Part shown: positions 12,814 through 19,652 of the stretch, in pieces
How positions within the stretch are numbered: position 1 is the first letter of the stretch
Layout: each line of letters opens with the position of its first letter
NCBI GenBank assembly: GCA_015904045.1
Contig: JABMDG010000083.1
Coordinates: 12,127 to 31,778, forward strand
Direction: 5' to 3'
DNA length: 19,652 nt
DNA from: Nitrospira sp.
GTDB lineage: Bacteria > Nitrospirota > Nitrospiria > Nitrospirales > Nitrospiraceae
Position numbers and translations under genes: made by a program
Notes under the pieces: model-generated
Seen by the model: only the letters and a program-made list of their open reading frames with translations
Told to the model about the DNA's origin: nothing
Databases searched by the model: none

Positions 12814-15060
12814 TTAGTTCAGCGCATTCAACGCCGAACCCGCCTTGAACCACGCAATCTGCTGCTCCGTCATGCTGTGGTTCGCTTGGATGGTGAGCGT
12901 GCGACCATCCGTCTTGTGTATAGTCACCACAACCGGCTTGCCAGGCGCCAGACTCTGTAGCCCCGTCACGCTGATGCGGTCCTGCTGCTCGATCTTCTCG
13001 TAATCCTTCGGGTCCGCGAAGGTCAACGCCAAGATCCCCTGTTTTTTCAAATTCGTTTCATGGATACGCGCGAAGCTTTTCGTAATGACGGCGCGGACGT
13101 TGAGGAACCGTGGCGACATGGCTGCATGTTCGCGGCTGCTGCCCTCGCCGTAGTTCTCGTCGCCGACGACGACCGAGCCGATCCCCTTGGCCTTGTAGTC
13201 ACGGGCAATCTGGGCAATCGTCAGGTTCGTCTCGCCGGTCAGCACGTTCGTGCCCTTGCCCGGCTCTGAAGAAAAAGCGTTGTTCGCGCCAAGAAACATA
13301 TTGTCGCTGATCTTGTCCAAATGGCCGCGGAACTTCAGCCAGGGCCCTGCGGGCGAAATGTGGTCGGTCGTAGTCTTCCCCTTGGTCTTAATCAAGAGCG
13401 GGAGCTTCTCAAAATCTCTCCCATCCCACTTCGGGAACGGCTTCAAGACTTGTAACCGCTCGCTTGTCGGCGGAATGTCGACCGTAAGATTCGAGCCGTC
13501 TTCCGCCGGCGCTACATAGCCTTCTTCGCCCTTTGCAAACCCCTTAGCCGGCAACTCTTCACCGACCGGTGCTTGGAGCTTGAACTCCTTGCCATCCGCA
13601 CCCTTCACCGTCTGATTCACCGGATCAAAGCCGAGATCGCCGGTGATCGCGTACGCCGTCACGACTTCCGGGCTCGCCAAGAATGAAAGCGTTTCGTTGA
13701 TGCCGTCATTCCGGCCGGGGAAATTCCGGTTGAAGGAACTGACGATCGAATCGGCCTTCCCCTTCACTCCGTCCGCACGCTTCCATTGACCGATGCAAGG
13801 TCCGCAGGAGTTCGACAACACGGTGCCGCCGAGTTTCTCAAATGTCTCCAAGAACCCATCACGCTTCATCGTGTGGTAGATACGCTCGGAGCCTGGTGAG
13901 ACGAGGAATGACGCCTTTGCCTTCAAACCAGCCCTCAATGCCTGCCGCGCCACATGGGCCGAGCGGCTGATGTCTTCGTACGATGAATTGGTACAGCTGC
14001 CGATCAATGCGGCCTTCAGTTCCACCGGATAGCCCTTTTCCTGGGCTTCCGCTCTCAACTTGGAAATCGGCCGTGCAAGGTCCGGAGTATGCGGCCCAAC
14101 CACATGGGGTTCCAGCTTCGACAAATCGATTTCAACGATCTGATCGTAGTACTTCTCCGGCGACTGCATCACTTCGGGATCAGCCGTCAGCAACGCCTTG
14201 TTCGCCGATGCCAGATTGGCCAAATCAGCACGATCCGTAATATTCATATAGTCGATCATCTTCTGGTCGAAGGGGAACACCGACGTCGTGGCGCCGAGCT
14301 CGGCACCCATGTTACAGATGGTGCCCTTACCGGTGGCGCTGATCGTTTCGGCGCCAGGGCCGAAGTATTCGACGATCTTATTGGTTCCCCCCTTGACCGT
14401 CAGCAGACCACAGAGGTAGAGGATCACGTCCTTTGGCGAAGCCCAGCCACTCAGCTTGCCGGTCAACTTGATCCCGATCAATTTTGGATGAAGCACTTCC
14501 CAGGGCAACCCGGCCATCACTTCACCGGCATCCGCACCGCCGACGCCGATCGCCAGCCCACCTAACCCACCGCCGTTCGGCGTGTGCGAGTCGGTCCCGA
14601 TGATCAAGCACCCAGGAAACGCGTAGTTTTCCAAGACCACCTGGTGAATGATCCCGGCACCTGGTTTCCAAAATCCGATGCCGTACTTCTTGGCTGCGGA
14701 CGCCAGGAAGTTATAGACTTCCTTATTTTCGTCCATGGCACGAAGCAGGTCCTTCTCTGATCCCATTTCAGCACGAATCAGGTGGTCGCAGTGGATGGTG
14801 CTTGGCACCGCCGCCTTCTTTTTATTGGCCTGCATGAATTGCAGCACGGCCATCTGGGCCGTGGCATCCTGCATCGCCACACGGTCCGGACGCAGCGCCA
14901 ACATGGCCTTCCCACGCTCCCAATTCTGGGTATCGAAGTTATCGGCATGCGAGACCAACACCTTTTCCGCCAGTGTCAACGACCGGCCGAATTTCTTCCT
15001 GGCCTTGGCACAAGCGTCCGGCATCTTGGCGTAGAGATTTTTAGCGAGATTCATGGACAT
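12814..15060 (-). CDS. acn: Aconitate hydratase, mitochondrial type
   Basis: This 748-aa aconitase is of the mitochondrial-like type (about 750 aa) rather than the 890-aa AcnA or the AcnB form. Iron-sulfur ligands are C356 (GSCTNS), C419 and C422 (SCGPC), nearly the numbering of the pig heart enzyme (358, 421, 424). Active-site segments STIHCDH (87-93), [11 protein letters not shown] (155-165) and [10 protein letters not shown] are all present. It interconverts citrate and isocitrate through cis-aconitate; here it would run citrate to isocitrate, or the reverse direction towards AclBA. AAGGAG sits seven bases before the first ATG (15060); a second in-frame ATG is two codons later. It follows aclA after 107 bp and precedes icd by 27 bp. 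From F264 onward it is duplicated in the chimeric ORF at 7773-9644. Confidence 0.96.
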   Translation of the reverse strand: MSMNLAKNLYAKMPDACAKARKKFGRSLTLAEKVLVSHADNFDTQNWERGKAMLALRPDRVAMQDATAQMAVLQFMQANKKKAAVPSTIHCDHLIRAEMGSEKDLLRAMDENKEVYNFLASAAKKYGIGFWKPGAGIIHQVVLENYAFPGCLIIGTDSHTPNGGGLGGLAIGVGGADAGEVMAGLPWEVLHPKLIGIKLTGKLSGWASPKDVILYLCGLLTVKGGTNKIVEYFGPGAETISATGKGTICNMGAELGATTSVFPFDQKMIDYMNITDRADLANLASANKALLTADPEVMQSPEKYYDQIVEIDLSKLEPHVVGPHTPDLARPISKLRAEAQEKGYPVELKAALIGSCTNSSYEDISRSAHVARQALRAGLKAKASFLVSPGSERIYHTMKRDGFLETFEKLGGTVLSNSCGPCIGQWKRADGVKGKADSIVSSFNRNFPGRNDGINETLSFLASPEVVTAYAITGDLGFDPVNQTVKGADGKEFKLQAPVGEELPAKGFAKGEEGYVAPAEDGSNLTVDIPPTSERLQVLKPFPKWDGRDFEKLPLLIKTKGKTTTDHISPAGPWLKFRGHLDKISDNMFLGANNAFSSEPGKGTNVLTGETNLTIAQIARDYKAKGIGSVVVGDENYGEGSSREHAAMSPRFLNVRAVITKSFARIHETNLKKQGILALTFADPKDYEKIEQQDRISVTGLQSLAPGKPVVVTIHKTDGRTLTIQANHSMTEQQIAWFKAGSALNALN

Positions 15061-15087
15061 GACTTGTCTCCTTAATGAGCGTCAGCC

Positions 15088-15142
15088 GTCATTCGTCAAA
15101 CGTCAACCGGTAGAGAACTGTCCTCAACCTCTTACGAATGAC
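15088..15142. repeat. Intergenic inverted repeat (aclA-acn gap)
   Basis: GTCATTCGT (15088-15096) is perfectly complementary to ACGAATGAC (15134-15142). Around it the words GTCA and TGAC recur (CGTCAAACGTCA on one side, TGACGATTGACAATTGACG on the other), so a longer imperfect stem is possible. It belongs to the same style of word-built spacer as the other gaps but uses a different word. Confidence 0.55.
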
Positions 15143-15167
15143 CAAGTGACGATTGACAATTGACGTC

Positions 15168-16988
15168 CTACTTCAGCGGCGGCACTTCCCGCCGCTTCGG
15201 CGCTGCGTAGTTCACCAGGTAGTCGAACAGCCGGATCAATCTGCTGTCCTGACGTTTCTGATCCACCCAATGGCCGATCAATCCGATCGTGCGCGACAAG
15301 ATAAAGAAGCCGTTCAAACTGTCGACCGGGAAGCCCAAGTCGACCAGTACGGCTGCCATCGTCCCGTCCACGTTCAAAATCAAGTTGTCCTTCTTCGCCG
15401 CCGTCACCTGCTCAACTTGCAACGCGAAATCGAGGCACGGCGTCTTGATGTGCAAGCTCTTCACATAGCCCACGAGTTCCTTTACACGCTTGTCGGGATT
15501 GCGCAGGCTCTTCACACGGTGGCCAATACCTGGGACTGGGCCGACATTCTTTTTCATGTAGGCCAAGAAGTCTTCAACGGTCATCTTGTTGTCGACCGCG
15601 TACTTGAACCAGCGGCCCGCATCCGTGACGGCACCACCGAACCGAGGGCCGATCATGATGAGACCGGCCGCGACCGCTTGCGACAGACCGATACCGGCGC
15701 AGGCTGCCAGGATCGTCGCGTAGGCGCCGCTTACGCAGGGACCGTGGTCGGCAGACAGCATCATGATACGCTTAATGATTTCCGCTTCCTGCTTGGAGAT
15801 GAGCCGCTTGTCCCAGAGCAGACCGATGACGTGCGGGATTTCGTAGCCCTTATTGATCAGTTCCGAGGCCGGATAGCCGTCATAGCACGGTTCGTCCCCA
15901 CGGTCGTCACTGATGGTGGTCCGGATCAACGGGGCCACGATGACCTCGTCCGCCTTCATCGCCTCCTCAACGGTCTTCGGCAACTTCGGCAGGCTCGTGG
16001 GTTCGACGATCTCTTTGACCTGCCCGGACTTCAGCATCTCCTGATAGATTTCCTTGATCGCTGGACCGAGCGCCCCGAATGTCGGGGGGACGATGGCGCC
16101 GGCCTTCTTGAGGGCGTCCGACTTGGACCGGGCCGACCCCTCGCCTTTCATGCCTTCCTTGGCTCCGGCGTGACCGAACTTCATGCCCTTCGGCAAGCTC
16201 TCTTGGCAAAACCCGGAGACGACACCGATCAGCTTGACCCGGCGCTTCTTGGCGCCGTACCACTCCGCTGCCCGCTCTTCAAGATCGCCGCCCATTTCGC
16301 CGACGATCACGACCGCCTTGGTCTGGGGGTCGTTCTCGAACATTTCGAGGTAGCTGACGTAGTCGGTGCCGGGATAGGCATCGCCCCCGATCCCGATCGC
16401 GGTCGTGATGCCGTCCGCAAACTGCGAACAGATCCAGATGATCTCATTTGAGAGCCCACCCGACTTGGTGATGACGCCAAACGAGCCTTCACGATAGAGC
16501 TTGGAGAGCACCAGGTTGTCGAATGCCCCGCCGATGACGCCCAGGCGGCAGGACCCGGCAGAGATGATCCCGATCGAAGAGGGCCCGTTAAACACCTTGC
16601 CCAGTTTGCGCGCATGGGCGCCGAGAATTTTTGCGTCCTTCTCGGGCACACCCTCGGTGATCATCGACACCACCTTGATATGGGAATCGTCCAATGCTTC
16701 CATCCCACCCTTCATCGCGCGGTCCGCGCCGATGTAGACAAGGCTGGTGTTGATGGCCGGATGATTCTTCGTCGCTTCGGCAATGGTCTTGTAAATAGGA
16801 ACTGCGATGAGCCCGCTGCCGTAGGGAATTTCGTTTGTCTTTCCGGCATCCGGCGGATAGACGAACGCTTCGACACTCAGTGGTCTTTTGATCAAATAAC
16901 AGAATTCGGCCATGCGCCGGGCAGCGTTCACGCCCGCTTGCCCGCCCTGAATCACCACACGGGTGTCTTTGTTAGCCAAGATACTCAT
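15168..16988 (-). CDS. aclA: ATP-citrate lyase, alpha (large) subunit
   Basis: The protein is 606 aa, close to the roughly 608 aa of Chlorobium AclA. Residues 1-300 resemble SucD: MSILANKDTRVVIQGGQAG, SRLG- and GGDAYPGTDY-type CoA-binding segments, and the phosphohistidine in GHAGAKEGM (His273). The C-terminal half is a citrate-synthase-like domain with GPRFGGAVTDAG and PGIGHRVKSL. With AclB it cleaves citrate using ATP and CoA to acetyl-CoA and oxaloacetate, the key step that makes the TCA cycle run in reverse. A longer ORF begins at 17042, but its 18 extra residues read into the upstream spacer. The ATG at 16988 has GGGAG six bases ahead and matches the family N-terminus, so I use that. It lies 83 bp after aclB. 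Confidence 0.96.
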   Translation of the reverse strand: MSILANKDTRVVIQGGQAGVNAARRMAEFCYLIKRPLSVEAFVYPPDAGKTNEIPYGSGLIAVPIYKTIAEATKNHPAINTSLVYIGADRAMKGGMEALDDSHIKVVSMITEGVPEKDAKILGAHARKLGKVFNGPSSIGIISAGSCRLGVIGGAFDNLVLSKLYREGSFGVITKSGGLSNEIIWICSQFADGITTAIGIGGDAYPGTDYVSYLEMFENDPQTKAVVIVGEMGGDLEERAAEWYGAKKRRVKLIGVVSGFCQESLPKGMKFGHAGAKEGMKGEGSARSKSDALKKAGAIVPPTFGALGPAIKEIYQEMLKSGQVKEIVEPTSLPKLPKTVEEAMKADEVIVAPLIRTTISDDRGDEPCYDGYPASELINKGYEIPHVIGLLWDKRLISKQEAEIIKRIMMLSADHGPCVSGAYATILAACAGIGLSQAVAAGLIMIGPRFGGAVTDAGRWFKYAVDNKMTVEDFLAYMKKNVGPVPGIGHRVKSLRNPDKRVKELVGYVKSLHIKTPCLDFALQVEQVTAAKKDNLILNVDGTMAAVLVDLGFPVDSLNGFFILSRTIGLIGHWVDQKRQDSRLIRLFDYLVNYAAPKRREVPPLK

Positions 16989-16994
16989 CGAAAT

Positions 16995-16999
16995 CTCCC
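16995..16999 (-). promoter_or_regulatory. Ribosome-binding site that fixes the aclA start
   Basis: GGGAG on the coding strand, six bases before the ATG at 16988, selects this start over an in-frame ATG 54 bases upstream that has no comparable motif. Confidence 0.7.
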
Positions 17000-17007
17000 T
17001 CTCTACT

Positions 17008-17064
17008 TCAGGACTGAGTGCCGAGGGCCAAGAAAAGCCCACCTCACGCAGTCCCCGGTCCTGA
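17008..17064. repeat. Short intergenic inverted repeat (aclB-aclA gap)
   Basis: TCAGGAC (17008-17014) and GTCCTGA (17058-17064) are complementary, and GGACTGAG (17011-17018) and CTGAGTCCTC (17061-17070) recall the word family at 3787-3854 and 10491-10555. This is the weakest and most degenerate member. Confidence 0.45.
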
Positions 17065-17071
17065 GTCCTCG

Positions 17072-18271
17072 TTACTGTTTCTGAAGCGCTTTATCGACGA
17101 TGTCGGTCAACGGTGTGTAGCGATCGAAGACGTTGATATCGAAGCCTTCGTCCTTCAACGCGCGCATCGCGTCGAGCCCTTCCTTCTCACGCGGGCCGCC
17201 TCGGCGCACCCAAATCTTCACATCCTTCATCTTGCCGTCGGCTTTGGCCTTGCGGAAGCCGTTGATGATGCCGCCGAAGGTCTTCTTGACGTCGGTGAAG
17301 TTGGCAATGGCTCCGCCGACGATGATGTTCTTGATGCCGGGCAAGGAGCAGACTTTTTCCGTCAATACTTCCACGGCCCAATCGGGCGGATCGCCCGAGT
17401 ATTCGGCATAATTCGCCAACTTGCCGCCGCGCGCGACTACCGCATCGGAGTAATACACGCTCGCGCCGCCACCGGCCGGGAGCATCGCCGTATCGCCGCC
17501 GGGTATTTCGATAAACTTGACCGAGCCCTTGATCTTGCTGTCCACCGCCATCACTTCCAGTTCCTCTTTGCTGTAGGCGCGGCCAAACTCGGCGGCAAAG
17601 GCAAAGTTCCAGTCGGGGTGGCGGAACTTGGCGTCGCCGTCGAGCAAGGTGACTGCATCGAGCGCCACAAACGCACCGTCGCTCTCGCGCGTGACGACGG
17701 GATTCACTTCGAGGTACTGCGCATCTTCGCTGTCGAAGCAGGTAAACATCTTGCCGGCAAAGTCGGCCATCTTCTTGGTGAGCGGCCCGGTAAAACCTGC
17801 GTTTTTGGCGAGCTGCTCCAGCGCCTCAGGGGAAGGAGCCTGTCCAACTTCGAGACACAGGCGCTTAACGCGGTCCCAGTTGGACTCGACTTCGATCCCG
17901 CCACAGTTGGCGACGAGAATTTCGGCGCCTTCGCGGGTGGACTTCACCGCACAATAATATTCTTCCTTGTGAGCGATCATTTCGGAGACGATGACTTGTG
18001 AGACCGTGATGCTGCCGACTTGACGGCCGATCATCTCTTTCGTAGCAGCGACCGCGCCGTTGAGGTCGAGGCCGACCTTTACAAGCCCCAGCTTGAACCG
18101 CGAGCCCAGCGCTTCGTGGGCTTTCGCCACGAGCTTCGATGTCTTCATCCACTCGTTGGCTTGTCCGAGCTTGGCAAGTTCGTCCGCCGACGTGACGACG
18201 ACATAATTGGGAACGTGGATACCCCACTTCTTCATCAGCCCCATCCCGGGGCCTTCCAACACCTTGGCCAT
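17072..18271 (-). CDS. aclB: ATP-citrate lyase, beta (small) subunit
   Basis: The protein is 399 aa, matching the roughly 398 aa of Chlorobium AclB. It is a SucC-like ATP-grasp protein corresponding to the N-terminal part of animal ATP-citrate lyase. It starts MAKVLEGPGMGLMKKWGIHVPNYV. QYLEVNPVV is the ATP-grasp metal-binding segment, and LPAGGGASVYYSD and VGGAIANFTDVKKTFGG are citrate/CoA-side motifs. It forms the lyase complex with AclA in the cytoplasm. AAGGAG lies seven bases before the ATG. It is first in the rTCA run, behind a sigma70-like promoter in the 201-bp gap after mutM, and is followed by aclA after 83 bp, the same order as in green sulfur bacteria. The sequence looks intact. 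Confidence 0.95.
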   Translation of the reverse strand: MAKVLEGPGMGLMKKWGIHVPNYVVVTSADELAKLGQANEWMKTSKLVAKAHEALGSRFKLGLVKVGLDLNGAVAATKEMIGRQVGSITVSQVIVSEMIAHKEEYYCAVKSTREGAEILVANCGGIEVESNWDRVKRLCLEVGQAPSPEALEQLAKNAGFTGPLTKKMADFAGKMFTCFDSEDAQYLEVNPVVTRESDGAFVALDAVTLLDGDAKFRHPDWNFAFAAEFGRAYSKEELEVMAVDSKIKGSVKFIEIPGGDTAMLPAGGGASVYYSDAVVARGGKLANYAEYSGDPPDWAVEVLTEKVCSLPGIKNIIVGGAIANFTDVKKTFGGIINGFRKAKADGKMKDVKIWVRRGGPREKEGLDAMRALKDEGFDINVFDRYTPLTDIVDKALQKQ

Positions 18272-18317
18272 GACTCACTCCTTCAATAGTGTAGACGTCG
18301 CTGCTAAGGGGAGCAGG

Positions 18318-18346
18318 ATTGTAACGAAATCAACCCGGTGACTCAA
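18318..18346 (-). promoter_or_regulatory. Sigma70-like promoter upstream of aclB
   Basis: On the minus strand TTGAGT (18346-18341) and TACAAT (18323-18318) are separated by exactly 17 bases. The -10 box matches consensus at 5 of 6 positions and the -35 at 4 of 6. Transcription would start near 18311, giving a 5' leader of about 40 bases before the aclB ATG. This is the only good promoter candidate I found in the cluster, consistent with one long rTCA transcript starting here. Confidence 0.55.
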
Positions 18347-18472
18347 GACACCAGAGGGACTACTGTGGTAGGGCTCAAAAGGCCTAGCGCTGCCTCTGGC
18401 AGACCCGATACGGCCTCACGTGATCATAACTCATGGGTTTGAAATGGTTTTCTTCACATTGACCGCGAAGTT

Positions 18473-19312
18473 TCATCGCCACTTCCGAGGATCTTGGCAT
18501 CGGGGGCAAAAGAATGCACTGCGCTCGCTCTGAAGACGGCGGATTGTCCGCCCGCAATGGTTGGGACATGGCTGGCCTTCTTTCCCATACACGAGATGGC
18601 GCTGTTTGAACTGCCCCTCGGTTCCGTCGGGCGCGAAGAAATCCTTCACGCTTGATCCTCCGCAGGCAATGGCACTGCGCAACACCTCTTGAGTGACATA
18701 ATAGAGCCGTTCGACTCTTGTGGATGGGAGACGGCATGCCATGACGTTGGAATGCAGCCCGGCCCGAAACAAAATCTCATTCGCATAGATATTCCCGATG
18801 CCGGCAAGTGATTGCTGGTGCATCAATAACGGCTTCAACCTGCCTCTTCGACTTGTCATGAGCCGCTGAAAATCACCGAATGAGACCGCCAACGGATCAT
18901 ACCCGAACCGGCGAGCACGGTATTGGTCCAACCCCGGTTGATCGAGGAACGAGAGCCGACCAAATCGGCGCGGATTCCAATAGCGCAGCCCCGCTTCCCG
19001 TCCGCCGGTGAACGCCATCCGAAGATGCACGTGCTGCGGATGTTTGATCTGCACCGATGGAAATAGCAGCAACCCCGTCATGCCCAGTTCAGCCACGAGA
19101 TAACGCGCGACCTGGTTCTTGACAAACCGAAGAGCCACGCTCTTCCCATATCGATCGACCTGTTGCAAAACAGATCCGAGGTACCAAGGAAGCGAAGAGA
19201 ATCCCTCTCGAACGATATCCTTCCGGCCCACCCAGCAATCGGTGACCTGCGCTCCGACCAAGGCGGCTCGCAGTTGGCGCACCACCACTTCAGCCTCAGG
19301 CAACTCCGGCAT
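18473..19312 (-). CDS. mutM: Formamidopyrimidine-DNA glycosylase (Fpg/MutM)
   Basis: This 279-aa DNA repair enzyme removes oxidised purines such as 8-oxoguanine and nicks the abasic site. After removal of Met the N-terminus is PELPEAE, with the catalytic Pro and Glu. RYGKSVALRF holds the conserved Lys of the beta-turn, GIGNIYANEILFRAG is the helix-two-turn-helix region, and the C-terminal zinc finger uses C249, C253, C269 and C272. The first pair is spaced C-x3-C (CPNHC) instead of the usual C-x2-C, though RSAFFCPRCQ is canonical. The start has a GAGGGA motif about ten bases upstream. It lies 84 bp after a phosphatase gene and 201 bp before aclB on the same strand, probably in a different transcription unit from the carbon-fixation genes. 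Confidence 0.95.
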   Translation of the reverse strand: MPELPEAEVVVRQLRAALVGAQVTDCWVGRKDIVREGFSSLPWYLGSVLQQVDRYGKSVALRFVKNQVARYLVAELGMTGLLLFPSVQIKHPQHVHLRMAFTGGREAGLRYWNPRRFGRLSFLDQPGLDQYRARRFGYDPLAVSFGDFQRLMTSRRGRLKPLLMHQQSLAGIGNIYANEILFRAGLHSNVMACRLPSTRVERLYYVTQEVLRSAIACGGSSVKDFFAPDGTEGQFKQRHLVYGKEGQPCPNHCGRTIRRLQSERSAFFCPRCQDPRKWR

Positions 19313-19396
19313 TTTGGCAGTCCCTCAGAAAAGTCTGATTAGGCCACAGGCTTGTGGGTAAAAACAATGTGCGGGAGGGTGCGCGCAGTAGACAGG

Positions 19397-19652
19397 TTAC
19401 GCGGCTTTACGAAGGATGAGGACGCGTTCGATCGCATCTTCGAGGTTCGGGAGCGGCATGGCGCCGGGTCGGCGAGTCAGGACCAGCTTCAACACATCGG
19501 CATAGGCCATGTTCTCCACGCAGCACAGATAGGCCATGACCACTGAAACGGACCGGCCCATTCCGGCACGGCAACAGACCATGACCCGATTGTCCGTCAG
19601 ATGTTGCTCCACCCACCGGACGGCATCGGCCAATCGCTTCGGATCCGCTTCA
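19397..19652 (-). CDS. Dual-specificity/tyrosine phosphatase-like protein, C-terminal part (cut by window end)
   Basis: The frame is open to the window edge, so the N-terminus is missing; a TTG at 19633 is an internal codon, not a convincing start. The 84 visible codons contain VMVCCRAGMGRSVSVVMAYL, the C-x5-R-S P-loop of cysteine-based phosphatases, with catalytic Cys and Arg in place. The usual His before the catalytic Cys is replaced by Cys. The following LPNLEDAIERVLILRKAA is a helical tail like that of dual-specificity phosphatases. It may dephosphorylate proteins or small phosphorylated substrates; the substrate cannot be told. It is 84 bp upstream of mutM on the same strand. Confidence 0.8.
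   Translation of the reverse strand, partial: EADPKRLADAVRWVEQHLTDNRVMVCCRAGMGRSVSVVMAYLCCVENMAYADVLKLVLTRRPGAMPLPNLEDAIERVLILRKAA

Noticed and set aside
15153..16451. 432-codon open frame on the plus strand
   Set aside because: Antisense to aclA, whose protein is fully recognisable with its catalytic histidine; no ribosome-binding site or known domain in the antisense frame.
16989..17042. 18-residue N-terminal extension of AclA
   Set aside because: It reads through spacer sequence that contains the repeat words, and the family N-terminus plus a good ribosome-binding site support the later ATG at 16988.
17018..18001. 327-codon open frame on the plus strand
   Set aside because: Antisense to aclB; no recognisable motif and no plausible start signal.
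18390..18402. CTGCC-AGA-GGCAG hairpin between mutM and aclB as a terminator
   Set aside because: The stem is five pairs with a three-base loop, and the T-run (four bases) starts about nine bases later; too weak to call.

Overview
The window most likely comes from a Nitrospira-type bacterium (phylum Nitrospirota) or a close autotrophic relative. The basis is the gene content: a two-subunit ATP-citrate lyase (aclBA), mitochondrial-type aconitase, monomeric NADP-type isocitrate dehydrogenase, a soluble-looking fumarate reductase/succinate dehydrogenase pair and succinyl-CoA synthetase, all in one minus-strand run. That is most of the reductive TCA (rTCA) cycle. The genus is inferred from gene content and sequence feel, not from a search.

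Every gene called here is on the minus strand, so transcription runs from high to low coordinates. The order is: the end of a dual-specificity-type phosphatase cut by the window edge (19652-19397), mutM (19312-18473), a promoter-like site (18346-18318), aclB, aclA, acn, icd and frdB (to 9740). A disrupted frdA region follows (9644-3859), then sucC, sucD and two tandem outer-membrane beta-barrel paralogues, the second cut by the left edge. The intergenic gaps often carry imperfect inverted repeats built from short reiterated words such as GGACTGAG/CTCAGTCC.

The outstanding feature is in the middle. A 4,099-bp block (5131-9229) holds the last 485 codons of a second aconitase, a complete second icd and the first 100 codons of a second frdB. 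It sits inside frdA and is flanked by a perfect 103-bp direct repeat of frdA sequence (5028-5130 and 9230-9332). Two in-frame chimeric ORFs result: FrdA N-terminus/aconitase C-terminus (623 aa) and FrdB N-terminus/FrdA C-terminus (523 aa). Taking out the block plus one repeat copy gives a continuous frdA of exactly 527 codons plus stop. It also gives a clean order aclB-aclA-acn-icd-frdB-frdA-sucC-sucD. The block is collinear with, but clearly diverged from, 10151-14271 just upstream.

Two explanations compete: a misassembly that spliced in the homologous segment of a related strain (the repeat length resembles an assembly overlap), or a real insertion/duplication that broke frdA. I favour misassembly, but only read mapping can decide. 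Neither chimeric protein should be taken as a real bifunctional enzyme. I found no RNA genes, CRISPR arrays or recognisable mobile-element genes.
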